Of a stretch of DNA of 64,000 nucleotides, positions 1 through 8,843 are shown one piece after another. A program made the translations under genes and the position numbers. Origin of the DNA: Arundinibacter roseus (lineage in GTDB: Bacteria > Bacteroidota > Bacteroidia > Cytophagales > Spirosomataceae); NCBI RefSeq assembly GCF_004348825.1, contig NZ_SMJU01000013.1, positions 36,690-100,689 on the forward strand, given 5' to 3'. Every line of letters begins with the position of its first letter. Position 1 is the stretch's first letter. The notes beneath the pieces are model-generated. The model saw only the letters and a program-made list of their open reading frames with translations. It did no database searches and had not been told where the DNA came from.

Positions 1-766
1 ATTCCTGCAAAAATTTGGAAGTCCAGTTGGCAATTCCCTGCTCTGTGCCTACGTAGGCAAATATGCCAAAGAAAAAGAGGATGACGGTCCGGTTGGTGAG
101 AAGTTCTTTCAGGGCTACTCCTGCCTCAATGCGTTCGTCGGCTTTGAGTTCTACCTGTGGAAAACGAACGAGCTGCACCACAACCACCATCGCCAGGGCT
201 ATGACCGCAAAAACCCAGTAGAGCGATACCCATTCCAGGTTTTGAGGAACCAGTCGATTCAACGTCTGAATCAGGAATCCGTCCGTCGTGGTGTGTACAT
301 TTTTAACCAGATAGCTGTACAATAGCGGACTTAAAAATGAGGCCCCGCCAAAAAATAGCTGAGCCAAAACGGAGTTGAACGCAAACTGAGACTCACCGCC
401 CGCCACGCGCAACAACGGGTTGATCACCACCTGAAGCATTGCCATGCCGATCCCAATCAGGAACAACGACAGCAGCGCTACGCCAAAACCCGGCATCAAT
501 GCAAAAAGCAACGCCCCCGCAAAAGCCAGCAGAAAGGCCCAAATCAGTACTTTTTTCTCCCGGTATTTTTCCACCAACAAGCCCGAAGGAATGGACATGA
601 CACCGTAGGAAACAAAAAAAGCAAAGGGCATGAATCCCGCAAGACCCAGGCTCAAATCGAAGCTATCGACAATATCAGGAATGAGCGGCCCCAAAATATT
701 GCTCAGAAAAGAAATGACAAAAAAGATAATCAGAATCAAAAAGACAATCAGCGAGTTTTTTTTCAT
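1..766 (-). CDS. Sugar MFS transporter, C-terminus cut by window edge
   Basis: Inner-membrane sugar permease of the major facilitator superfamily, most like the fucose/glucose-galactose (FHS) branch common in Bacteroidota. The frame opens at an ATG (766-764) with MKKNSLIVFLILIIFFVISF and runs off the left edge. About 255 residues are visible. Several hydrophobic segments are separated by a short basic loop (EKYREKK), as expected between TM2 and TM3 of MFS proteins. The segment VVINPLLRV resembles the conserved TM4/5 area of this branch. It follows the ROK kinase by 63 bases on the same strand, so the two are probably co-transcribed as a sugar uptake and phosphorylation unit. The substrate is not visible in the sequence; the neighbouring hexosaminidase suggests N-acetylglucosamine or chitobiose (inference). 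Confidence 0.85.
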   Translation of the reverse strand, partial: MKKNSLIVFLILIIFFVISFLSNILGPLIPDIVDSFDLSLGLAGFMPFAFFVSYGVMSIPSGLLVEKYREKKVLIWAFLLAFAGALLFALMPGFGVALLSLFLIGIGMAMLQVVINPLLRVAGGESQFAFNSVLAQLFFGGASFLSPLLYSYLVKNVHTTTDGFLIQTLNRLVPQNLEWVSLYWVFAVIALAMVVVVQLVRFPQVELKADERIEAGVALKELLTNRTVILFFFGIFAYVGTEQGIANWTSKFLQE

Positions 767-829
767 GAAGCCCAGGCGTTACGGCAGTGATGAGAGGAAC
801 GTTTTTTTTAAAATCATACATAAAAATAG

Positions 830-1678
830 CTACACCCGACAGGCCTGCGGCTGTACGAGAGCGGCAGCCCCCAATAAGGCAATATTTTCATCGAGTGAAG
901 GTAGAAATTTTAATTTTTTGATGGATTCGGGAAAAGCAAAGTCGTCCAGGCTTTCAAAAAGCGCTTTGTGGAAATAGGCGTATCCTTTGGAAATAGATCC
1001 TCCCAAAATAATGATTTCCGGGTCATAAGCGTACAAAACTGCTTTGATTACAAACCCTAAATGCACGCCAAATTCGGCCCAGATTCGCATGCCCCGTCGG
1101 TCGCCTTGGGCAGCCAACTGCCCTGCTTCGTACGCACTTATCCCGTGAATTGATTCGAAAAAACTACTGCACGCATAAAATTCCAGCGTACGGTCCAGAT
1201 ACGGCAACATGCCGATTTCCCCGGCTCCGCAGTTGCTTCCGGTGTACAGCTGATTGTTGATGATAATGCCCGAGCCAAGACCCGTTCCGATGGTCATGCC
1301 TACCACCGAGCTGTACGAGCGCGCCAAACCGTACCGATGCTCGCCGAGCGTAAAACAGTTGACATCATTATTGACAAAAACCGGAACATTAAACTCTTTT
1401 TCGAGAATTGCTTTCAGCTCCACCCGCTCCCAGGAAGGAATATTGATGGCGTTGTACACAATGCCCTGCCTGACATCCACCACCGATGGTACACCGACGC
1501 CGATTCCTTCGATGGGATAGCCCTCGGCAAGTGGCCGGATGAGGTGGATCAATTGGGCCAGGGTAGCATCCAGAGAATCTTTGTCACGCAACAGCACTTC
1601 GGCTTTTTGCACAATCGCCCCGTTCATTTCAATTCCAGCCCGCAGGTTCGTTCCTCCGATGTCAACTCCGATAATCAT
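830..1678 (-). CDS. ROK-family sugar kinase
   Basis: Cytoplasmic ATP-dependent sugar kinase of the ROK family, 282 residues, which is normal for a ROK kinase without a DNA-binding domain. The N-terminal phosphate motif DIGGTNLRAG is at residues 6-15. The catalytic Asp lies in the VNNDVN motif, and GTGLGSGIIINNQLYTG followed by GAGEIGM is the sugar-binding and second glycine-rich part. The classical ROK zinc motif (CGCGxxGCxE) is not recognisable after GAGEIG, so this is a zinc-less variant. It sits between the GH20 hexosaminidase upstream and the MFS permease downstream on the same strand. A role phosphorylating GlcNAc, glucose or ManNAc is inferred from context. The family is certain, the substrate is not. 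Confidence 0.88.
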   Translation of the reverse strand: MIIGVDIGGTNLRAGIEMNGAIVQKAEVLLRDKDSLDATLAQLIHLIRPLAEGYPIEGIGVGVPSVVDVRQGIVYNAINIPSWERVELKAILEKEFNVPVFVNNDVNCFTLGEHRYGLARSYSSVVGMTIGTGLGSGIIINNQLYTGSNCGAGEIGMLPYLDRTLEFYACSSFFESIHGISAYEAGQLAAQGDRRGMRIWAEFGVHLGFVIKAVLYAYDPEIIILGGSISKGYAYFHKALFESLDDFAFPESIKKLKFLPSLDENIALLGAAALVQPQACRV

Positions 1679-1749
1679 ACGTACTTCTGATGTAGTTAGA
1701 TATAGTTTTTAAAAGAATATTCAGACCCTGCAATTTGCCCGCTCTGTCC

Positions 1750-4335
1750 TTAGTTTACTGATACGGTCCGGCTTGAACGCCCGGCTTTGTCAAAGGCTTT
1801 GAGCTGTACTTTTCCCGAAACCTGAATTGGTTTTGTATAAATCGCCGAGCCGGGGCCGGGCTCGGTACCATCGGTGGTGTAGCGCAGCGTAAGCGCCCGC
1901 GAAGCACTATTGGCTTTCAGGATACCATTTTCAATCACCGCTCCCGGTGGCGCAATTCGGTATACGTAGCCGCCGTTGTAGCGCGATAGCCGCGGCAAAT
2001 CTTTGCTGTAAAGGGTATTGGAAAAAACCGACCACTCTTTTGTCACTGCACCTGTTCGGGCAGCGGAGGACGGCATTTCTTCCCAGCGACGGGCTTTGGC
2101 CCAGGCACTTTCGGCAAACCCCATCAGTTTGGGCAGCATGTAGTATTCCAGCATGTCACGGCCTTTGACGGTTTCACTCCACAGCTGCGCCTCTACACCT
2201 ACAATATTTTTCCGTGCTTCGGGGCGCAGGCGCTGCATACCTGCAAAGTCTTTGGTAGCATCCAAAGGCTGTCCCATGCTCGTTTCCAGCGTTGTACTGA
2301 ACATATTGTACGGCGCAAATGTCCAGGCATCACGCTCGTCCACGAAGCCTGCCCAGTACAGGCCGGGTTCTTTGGGGTCATTGGAATAAGCCAGGTCGAA
2401 ATAAAAATTGGAAACGTTGCACAAAATCACCGGGTAGCCCGCATTAGCCAAACGGTAGCCCAGGTCGCGGTAATCATCGAACAGGTTGTTCCAGATGTAA
2501 GGCACCACGCCGCCGCCCGCAAAAGCCGGATTACTAACATAGCGTCCTTCTGCATTTTTCAATAGCGCAACTTCTTCCCAACCGTGCACCGTCAGGTTTT
2601 TCTTTTTGAGTCGCTCGACTAATTTCCCGAAAAAATACGCCTGTAAATTTTTAGGATCTTTAATCGCCGGATTTTCTTTCAAAAGCTTCGCCGCCAAGGG
2701 CGATTTTGTCCATGCGCCTTCGGGCACTTCATCGCCCCCGGCATGAATGACGTCCATCGTCAGGCCAGCCTGCTTATACATCTTGGCGAGTTCGTCCACC
2801 ACTTTTTCGTAGAAACGGTAGGTCGATTCACGCGCTACACTCACAACGTTATCTTTGTACCCTTGTGCCGAAACGTAAACCGATCGATCGTCAGGATCCA
2901 CCAGCCGGTATTCGTTGGCTTCTTTCTCTTTTCCTTCGCTCATCAGACGCACATAGCGTGCTTCCATGGCCTTAATCGCCGCCCGGGCGTGGGCAGGAAG
3001 GTTTACTTCGGGAATCACTTTTATATGGCGTTCGGTAGCATATTTCAGAATTTCTACAAAATCAGCTTTGGTGTAAAATCCGCTGCCGTGGGTGCCTTTT
3101 TGGTACGCCTTCGGGCCGGAACCATAGGCCGGATGCAGCGCCGGAGCATCCATTCCGGACGTATGCTGCCGCTGCGCGCCTACTTCTGTCAACTCAGGTA
3201 AACCGTCAATTTCTACCCGCCAGCCTTCGTCCTCAGTGGTGTAAAACAGGAAATGATTGAGTTTATAAAAGGCCATCAAATCCAGCGAACGCAATATTGT
3301 TTCTTTGGTCTGGAAATTACGGCTAACATCTACGTGCAAACCGCGCGTGGCAAAGCGGGGGGCGTCCTCTACCGTCAGGCACGACAAAACCGTTTCTTTT
3401 TGCCCAAACGCCTCAAACGGAATCAGCGCCAGCAAACTTTGAATACCATAAAAAACTCCGGCAGCATCGGTGCCAACAATAGTTAGATTTTGCGGGGCAA
3501 TCGACAAACGGTACGCTTCCTGTGAGACGTCATTGACCGTTACCGGCGCCACCCGCAGCGAAATGCCGTCCCCGGTTCCTTCGCTTATCCGAAAATTTAA
3601 TTTGGTTACTTCTTTTAGTTTTTTACTCAAATAGCGCGCTTCGTTTTCCAGAGATTTTTCGTAGTGAATGACCTGCGCATCCCGCAACCTAAATTCCCCG
3701 GGAGCGGCAAGGATGCGTACCGGGGAAGGGATAATTTTCAATTCATCGGTTTCATTTTCAAGCAATAACTCCTGATTGGCCCGGTAATAGGCAGCGGCTC
3801 CCGGAACGCTCAGCTGATCCTGCGGCCCGCGAAGAATTTGATTCTTTTGGGTAAAAGGCTCAATGCTATATTCCTCAATTTGTTCGGTTCGGCTTTCGTT
3901 GCCTTCCTCATCATAGTATACGATGTACAGCCCAAGCGGGGCATCGGTTTCTTTGATGACGCCTTCGGTGCCAGCGTACAGTATCTGCACCGAATCGCCG
4001 GGATTCAGCGCAAAGCCTTTTTCCGGCATCAGTTTGTACCAATCGCCATTGATGTGCTCGACGCGGGCAGATTGCGGTTCTTTCAGAGGAATAATGGGCC
4101 GGGGCGCCATATTGAAAAACAGCGTCCAATTGGCGTCGGTCAGCGGAGTAGTTCCGAAATTATAAATCGTAAACCGGGCCTGAAAGCCATTTTCTACCTC
4201 GGTAAAATTGCTCAGCAATTTCCAGGAAATCCGAAGCTTACTGGCTGCCGCAAGGGTAGCTTCTTTTTTTGGTGTACAGCTCAGAATCACTTGCAAGCCA
4301 AGCAGTAAAAGTAATGTGTAGGTGTATTTCTTCAT
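1750..4335 (-). CDS. GH20 beta-N-acetylhexosaminidase lipoprotein
   Basis: Exo-acting beta-N-acetylhexosaminidase (glycoside hydrolase family 20), 861 residues, releasing terminal GlcNAc/GalNAc from chitooligosaccharides or glycans. A lipoprotein signal (VILSC, lipobox Cys20) predicts anchoring in the envelope. The order is an N-terminal carbohydrate-binding chitobiase-like domain (about 30-165), a GH20 N-terminal alpha/beta domain (about 200-325), the GH20 TIM barrel beginning at RGLHVDVSRN (about 331), and a small C-terminal chitobiase-type domain with LRYTTDGTEPGPGSA near residues 815-830. The catalytic Asp-Glu pair is D535-E536 in HAGGDEVPEG. It heads the minus-strand unit with the ROK kinase and sugar permease, and faces a divergent NagX-like gene. 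Together these point to breakdown of amino-sugar polymers. Confidence 0.94.
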   Translation of the reverse strand: MKKYTYTLLLLLGLQVILSCTPKKEATLAAASKLRISWKLLSNFTEVENGFQARFTIYNFGTTPLTDANWTLFFNMAPRPIIPLKEPQSARVEHINGDWYKLMPEKGFALNPGDSVQILYAGTEGVIKETDAPLGLYIVYYDEEGNESRTEQIEEYSIEPFTQKNQILRGPQDQLSVPGAAAYYRANQELLLENETDELKIIPSPVRILAAPGEFRLRDAQVIHYEKSLENEARYLSKKLKEVTKLNFRISEGTGDGISLRVAPVTVNDVSQEAYRLSIAPQNLTIVGTDAAGVFYGIQSLLALIPFEAFGQKETVLSCLTVEDAPRFATRGLHVDVSRNFQTKETILRSLDLMAFYKLNHFLFYTTEDEGWRVEIDGLPELTEVGAQRQHTSGMDAPALHPAYGSGPKAYQKGTHGSGFYTKADFVEILKYATERHIKVIPEVNLPAHARAAIKAMEARYVRLMSEGKEKEANEYRLVDPDDRSVYVSAQGYKDNVVSVARESTYRFYEKVVDELAKMYKQAGLTMDVIHAGGDEVPEGAWTKSPLAAKLLKENPAIKDPKNLQAYFFGKLVERLKKKNLTVHGWEEVALLKNAEGRYVSNPAFAGGGVVPYIWNNLFDDYRDLGYRLANAGYPVILCNVSNFYFDLAYSNDPKEPGLYWAGFVDERDAWTFAPYNMFSTTLETSMGQPLDATKDFAGMQRLRPEARKNIVGVEAQLWSETVKGRDMLEYYMLPKLMGFAESAWAKARRWEEMPSSAARTGAVTKEWSVFSNTLYSKDLPRLSRYNGGYVYRIAPPGAVIENGILKANSASRALTLRYTTDGTEPGPGSAIYTKPIQVSGKVQLKAFDKAGRSSRTVSVN

Positions 4336-4434
4336 AAATCCCCCGGTAAAGTAGCCTTAATAGTACTGATGTGAGTATTAAAAATACTATTGTACGGACT
4401 TCCCTTTGTTTAAAAAAGATTTATTTATTTTCTC

Positions 4435-5535
4435 ATGGAAAAACCCTCGGAACGGCTGATTTCGCTGGATGCTATGCGCGGCTTTACCATTGCCGCAATG
4501 ATTACCGTCAACTTTCCCGGTCATGGCTCCTACGTATTTCACCCCCTGCAACACACCCACTGGAACGGCCTATCGTTTACGGATCTGATCGCGCCGTTTT
4601 TCCTGTTTATTGTGGGCGTTTCCATTGTTTTTGCCTATTCCCGACAATTGGCGCTGCACGTGCCGCCACGCTCGCTGCACCGGAAGATCATTTTGCGGGC
4701 AGTCAAGATTTTTGCCGTTGGCATGTTCCTGAACCTCCTCCCCGATTTTGATTTCTCCGACCTACGCTACACCGGCACGCTCCACCGCATTGCCGTGGTG
4801 TTTCTGGTATGTGCCCTGCTGTATCTGCATACGTCCTGGAAACAACAGGCGCTACTGGCAGGAATAATCCTGATTGGCTATTGGCTGGCGCTGACGCTCA
4901 TTCCCACTCCTGGCTTTGGCGGACGCGTGCTGCTTGAACCCGGACAAAATCTGGCCGCGTGGGTCGATCAGCAGTGGCTGCCGGGCCGCATGTGGCAGGG
5001 TACCTGGGACCCGGAGGGAATTTTGAGCACTTTTCCGGCAATAGCCACCGGGCTTACGGGCATGCTCGCCGGGCGGTTATTTTTGGAAAAAATAACTCCT
5101 TCCGAAAAAGCCAACTACCTGATGTCCGCCGGTTTATTTATTTCTGCTTTGGGCTATGTGTGGAGTCTGGATTTTCCGGTCAATGAAAATCTCTGGACGA
5201 GCTCTTTTGTACTAATTACCTCCGGTTTTGCCTGTATGGTATTGGGAGCTACCTATTTTTGGGTGGATATCAAAGGCCATCAAAAAGGAACACATCCGGG
5301 GGTTGTTCTGGGTGCAAACGCCATTACTATTTATGTCCTGGCGGATCTTTTAGCCTTGATTTTTTACAACCTCCCGATTCAGGGTTTGCCCATGAATGAG
5401 TGGAGCGTCAATGCCCTGATTTCAGCAGGAATAGCCCCCAAACTGGCTAGTATGCTGTATGCGCTGCTGTTTACAGCGCTTCACTTTATTCCTGCCTACT
5501 GGATGTACCGTCGGAAGATTTTTATAAAACTGTAA
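4435..5535 (+). CDS. NagX-like (DUF5009/HGSNAT family) membrane protein
   Basis: Polytopic inner-membrane protein of 366 residues related to heparan-alpha-glucosaminide N-acetyltransferase and the bacterial NagX proteins of amino-sugar loci. The diagnostic start is RLISLDAMRGFTIAAMITVN followed by the HTHWNGLSFTDLIAPFFLF segment, both typical of this family. About ten hydrophobic helices follow. The family transfers acetyl groups across membranes in eukaryotes; in bacteria the exact role is not settled and it is usually found with chitobiose/GlcNAc genes. Here it is divergent from the GH20 gene and upstream of an aldolase and a symporter, supporting an amino-sugar job. Start chosen at the ATG at 4435, just before the conserved RLISLDAMRG. 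Confidence 0.85.
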   Translation: MEKPSERLISLDAMRGFTIAAMITVNFPGHGSYVFHPLQHTHWNGLSFTDLIAPFFLFIVGVSIVFAYSRQLALHVPPRSLHRKIILRAVKIFAVGMFLNLLPDFDFSDLRYTGTLHRIAVVFLVCALLYLHTSWKQQALLAGIILIGYWLALTLIPTPGFGGRVLLEPGQNLAAWVDQQWLPGRMWQGTWDPEGILSTFPAIATGLTGMLAGRLFLEKITPSEKANYLMSAGLFISALGYVWSLDFPVNENLWTSSFVLITSGFACMVLGATYFWVDIKGHQKGTHPGVVLGANAITIYVLADLLALIFYNLPIQGLPMNEWSVNALISAGIAPKLASMLYALLFTALHFIPAYWMYRRKIFIKL

Positions 5536-5648
5536 GAAGCTAAATAGCTTTTGGGTAATTAGCAGTTAGTGTCCTATATCACTGATAATTAAGAGATTAT
5601 TCAAGAATTAAGCTTTCATATAGTTCATTTTTACAATAAAAATTTATT

Positions 5649-5659
5649 CAAATAATTTG
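5649..5659. repeat. Short AT-rich palindrome upstream of aldolase
   Basis: A perfect 5-base-arm palindrome, CAAAT-A-ATTTG, lies about 32 bases before the aldolase start. The right half also reads TAATTTG, close to a Bacteroidota -7 box. It could be an operator or promoter element for the aldolase/symporter pair. No -33 element is evident. Confidence 0.25.
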
Positions 5660-5690
5660 AAAATCAATTAGATAAAAAACCATAAAATCC

Positions 5691-6626
5691 ATGCGTTCAA
5701 AATTACCCGGCGGCCTGTGGCCCGTCATGATTACGCCTTTTACCGAAAAAAACGAACTGGATCAACATGGCCTGGAAGCCCTGACAAATTTTTATATCAA
5801 GGCCGGTTCCAACGGGCTTTTTGCCAACTGCCTGTCAAGCGAAATGTACCAACTCACCGAACGCGAGCGCCTGCAACTTGTCCAAAGCGTGCTGCGCTAT
5901 GCCGATGGGAAAGTACCGGTAGCCGCCACCGGAACGCTCACCCGCGACCTGAATGAGAATATCGATTTTATAAAAAAAATGTATGATACCGGTGTGCAGG
6001 CCGTCGTCATGATTTCGAGCCTGCTGGTGTTGCCGGATGAAAACGAAGATATTTTTAAAACCCGTCTGGAACAGATCCTCCGCCAAACCGAAGGGATTCC
6101 GTTGGGCCTGTATGAATGCCCCGTGCCCTACAAACGTCTCCTGAGCGCAGAACTGATGCAGTGGCTGGTCGCTACGGATCGCTTTGTGTACCATAAAGAT
6201 ACGGCCTGTCATTCGGGACAAATCGAGCGAAAACGAGCGGCGACGGCGGGTTCTTCCCTACTGTTTATGAACGCTGATACGGCCACGGCGCTGGACTCCC
6301 TTACTGCCGGAGGCGATGGGTTATCGCCCATTTCTGCCAATTTTTACCCCGAACTATATACGTACCTGTTACAGGAATTTCAGGCAAACGGCCGCACCGA
6401 AGCGCTGGAACGCTTTCATGAATGGCTGACGCTCATGGACCGCACTACGCATACATTTTATCCGTACTCAGCCAAGTGGTTTTTGCAACAACGCGGACTG
6501 CCGATTTCGACCCACACGCGCATTCCGACCGATACGCCGCCGCAAGTAGATTGGATCAGGTTCAGGGCTTTGCTGAACGCCTTCCGGGACCTCGCTGAGC
6601 GGCATTCTATTTCTTTGGTTTTATAA
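5691..6626 (+). CDS. DapA/NanA-family aldolase (dihydrodipicolinate synthase-like)
   Basis: Cytoplasmic TIM-barrel lyase of the dihydrodipicolinate synthase / N-acetylneuraminate lyase superfamily, 311 residues. These enzymes form a Schiff base with a 2-keto acid such as pyruvate. The Schiff-base lysine is K169 (FVYHKDTACH) and the proton-relay tyrosine is Y141 (GLYECPVPYK). The usual GTTGE-type motif is replaced by CLSSEM at 47-52, so it is not a housekeeping DapA. It lies 33 bases before an SSS symporter and near amino-sugar genes, so a sialic-acid or sugar-acid lyase role is possible. That is an inference; the substrate cannot be read from the sequence. Confidence 0.8.
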   Translation: MRSKLPGGLWPVMITPFTEKNELDQHGLEALTNFYIKAGSNGLFANCLSSEMYQLTERERLQLVQSVLRYADGKVPVAATGTLTRDLNENIDFIKKMYDTGVQAVVMISSLLVLPDENEDIFKTRLEQILRQTEGIPLGLYECPVPYKRLLSAELMQWLVATDRFVYHKDTACHSGQIERKRAATAGSSLLFMNADTATALDSLTAGGDGLSPISANFYPELYTYLLQEFQANGRTEALERFHEWLTLMDRTTHTFYPYSAKWFLQQRGLPISTHTRIPTDTPPQVDWIRFRALLNAFRDLAERHSISLVL

Positions 6627-6659
6627 AAATTATGTAAAAAACCTTAAACCCTTTACTTT

Positions 6660-8138
6660 GTGCAAACCCTTGATCTGATTGTATTTGTGCTCTACATGGG
6701 CGGAATCACGCTTTTTGGTGTCTCTTTTTACTCACAGGACAAATCGGCTTCGGCCTTTACGCTGGGCAATAGCAACTTTCCGGCCTGGGTCGTTACGATG
6801 TCCATTTTTGCCACGTTCGTAAGCAGCATCAGTTTTTTGGGTTTGCCTGGAAATGCCTACCAATCCAACTGGAATTCCTTTGTTTTCAGCCTATCTATTC
6901 CGGTAGCTTCGGTGATGGCCGTGCAGTTTTTTGTGCCCATCTACCGCAAATTAAACAGCCCGTCGGCGTATAGCTACCTCGAAACCAAGTTTGGGTTGTG
7001 GGCGCGCGTATACGTTTCGGCCTGCTATTTACTCACGCAACTCATGCGCATCGGCACCATTTTGTACCTGCTGGCGCTGCCCGTCAATGCGCTTTTTGGC
7101 TGGGATATTCTCATCATTATTGCCATTACCGGATTGGTGGTCATGATCTACTCCCTGTTGGGCGGCATTCAGGCCGTCATGTGGACGGACGCCATTCAGG
7201 GGGTTGTACTGATTGGCGGAGCACTCATTTGCCTGATCTATATTGCCTTCCGAATGCCCGAAGGACCCGGCCAAATAATCGACATTGCGCAGCAACACAA
7301 CAAATTCAGTCTCGGAAGTTTTGGGACAAGTCCCAGTGAATCAACCTTTTGGGTGGTGTTGATTTACGGAATATTTATAAACCTGCAAAACTACGGCATT
7401 GATCAAAACTACGTGCAGCGCTACATGGCCTCCCGCTCCGATGCCGAAGCCAAACGCTCGGCTTTGTGGGGCGGCATGCTCTACGTGCCCGTTTCCTTGC
7501 TATTTTTTATGATTGGCACATCGCTTTTTGCCTACTATCAAGTGTTTCCCGACACGCTTCCCGTGGACCTACAAGACCCCGCCAAAGGCGACCGCGTATT
7601 TCCATTTTTTATTGTCGATGTGCTTCCCGCCGGGCTGACAGGCCTGCTCATTGCGTCGATTTTTGCTGCCGGCATGAGTACCATTTCTACCAGCATCAAC
7701 AGTTCGTCTACGGTTTTGCTCGTTGACTATTTCCAGCGGTTTTCAACCAAATATTCTTCTGAAAAACAATCCATGCGGGTGTTATACCTGACTTCCTTTG
7801 TCATAAGCGTGCTGGGCATTGGCATTGCCTTCGCCATGATCAACGTCAAAAGTGCGCTTGATGCCTGGTGGAAACTCGCCTCCGTATTTAGTGGCGGCAT
7901 GCTCGGGCTGTTTTTGTTGGGGGCCTTTGTCGAAAAAGTAAACCGCCGCGGAACCATTTTGGGCGTAGCGCTCGGCGTCATCCTGATTTTGTGGATGAGC
8001 CTTTCGCCCCTCCTTTGGACCTCCGGCCCGATGCAGGCCTACGCCAGTCCTTTCCACGCCTACCAGTCCATCGTCTTCGGAACCATGATTCTGTTCATCA
8101 CCGGATTTCTAGTGACACTAGTGGCGCGGAGACGGTAG
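6660..8138 (+). CDS. Sodium:solute symporter (SSS family)
   Basis: Inner-membrane sodium-coupled symporter of 492 residues with about 13 hydrophobic helices. The start is a GTG at 6660 placed directly before TM1 (LDLIVFVLYMGGITLFGVSFY); the first in-frame ATG falls inside that helix. Recognisable SSS features are the TM2-3 region (YLETKFG.WARVYVS), the QNYGIDQNYVQRYMASRS loop and the SINSSSTVLLVDYF segment. Bacteroidota members of this branch include sialic-acid and sugar symporters. It directly follows the aldolase gene on the same strand, suggesting uptake of that enzyme's substrate. A strong hairpin follows about 40 bases after the stop. Confidence 0.9.
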   Translation: MQTLDLIVFVLYMGGITLFGVSFYSQDKSASAFTLGNSNFPAWVVTMSIFATFVSSISFLGLPGNAYQSNWNSFVFSLSIPVASVMAVQFFVPIYRKLNSPSAYSYLETKFGLWARVYVSACYLLTQLMRIGTILYLLALPVNALFGWDILIIIAITGLVVMIYSLLGGIQAVMWTDAIQGVVLIGGALICLIYIAFRMPEGPGQIIDIAQQHNKFSLGSFGTSPSESTFWVVLIYGIFINLQNYGIDQNYVQRYMASRSDAEAKRSALWGGMLYVPVSLLFFMIGTSLFAYYQVFPDTLPVDLQDPAKGDRVFPFFIVDVLPAGLTGLLIASIFAAGMSTISTSINSSSTVLLVDYFQRFSTKYSSEKQSMRVLYLTSFVISVLGIGIAFAMINVKSALDAWWKLASVFSGGMLGLFLLGAFVEKVNRRGTILGVALGVILILWMSLSPLLWTSGPMQAYASPFHAYQSIVFGTMILFITGFLVTLVARRR

Positions 8139-8843
8139 ATGCGGGGGGTGACTCTTTCACTCAGGCCCGTATATCAAACCAAGGCCCGTGAGACACGGGC
8201 CTTTCAGGGACTTGTTTTTTAATAAAAGCAGGTTTTAATAGGTGCTTATTTAAGGACTAGCTAATAAAGGTTTTGCTTCACAAGCTGCCAGTGAATCGCA
8301 AGAAACAAAACACTAAAAGGGTTACATAAAACACCTAAGTTCAATATTGACCGACTATCAGAATTTCATATAAACATCGTCCATACACTCTACCCGCTTA
8401 GAACCGAATGCATTTTCTTACCTGTTGCACGCAATGGCATAGGCCAACAAATTTTGAGAAGTAAACCGTACCCCAAGGATCAATTAACTCAACAAATGCT
8501 TTTGTAACGGCCTTTAACCTATACAATGGAAAACCTGCCAGACTTAGGCTACAAAACCCTACTGTGCCATCACCGAAGAAATATGTGAAAAAAGTCACCG
8601 AATGCTTGAATTAGTGAGAAGAATGTGCTTTTTTGGGAGGAGGAAGATAGAAAGTGGGCTAATTTTTGGTTGCATTTGGTTACATTTAATTGGGTTGGAA
8701 TAGGCTGGGCAATGAATATAACCGAAACCAAATGGTATAACCGCAATGAATATTCATGGAATTGCAGTTATACGATCGTTGGCAGCAATGGTATTGAGAC
8801 ACAACCGAGAGATAAAACAAACACAGAAATGAAGATAAAATAA
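8139..8843. other. Intergenic region before the DRT3 genes
   Basis: About 700 bases without a convincing gene. It opens with the hairpin at 8181-8203. The first part (to about 8600) has no recognisable feature. The last 200 bases are AT-rich and include an open frame at 8625-8843 that ends directly against the Drt3a start; its tryptophan-rich product matches nothing I know and I treat it as leader DNA. The Drt3a promoter should lie here, but I see no clear TTTG/TAnnTTTG pair. Confidence 0.5.
8181..8203. terminator. Perfect 10-bp hairpin with AGA loop after the SSS gene
   Basis: AAGGCCCGTG pairs with CACGGGCCTT around the loop AGA. It lies 42 bases after the symporter stop and may end that transcript, although the T-run is delayed (TTTTTT at about 8215). 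The same apical sequence GTGAGACAC recurs at 12690-12706 with different but still complementary stem bases, and a degenerate relative is at 13101-13140. It may therefore belong to a repeat family as well as serving as a terminator. Confidence 0.6.

Noticed and set aside
1254-1690. Plus-strand frames opposite the ROK kinase
   Set aside because: They are antisense shadows of a well-supported gene; the same holds for many other antisense frames over GH20, leuS, SusC and the coiled-coil gene.
8398-8598. 66-codon minus-strand frame upstream of DRT3
   Set aside because: No recognisable product, promoter or partner; length is within chance for this region.
8625-8843. 72-codon frame ending directly against the Drt3a start
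   Set aside because: The product is tryptophan-rich without family resemblance, there is no leader or start signal, and the sequence is best read as the AT-rich leader of the DRT3 operon.
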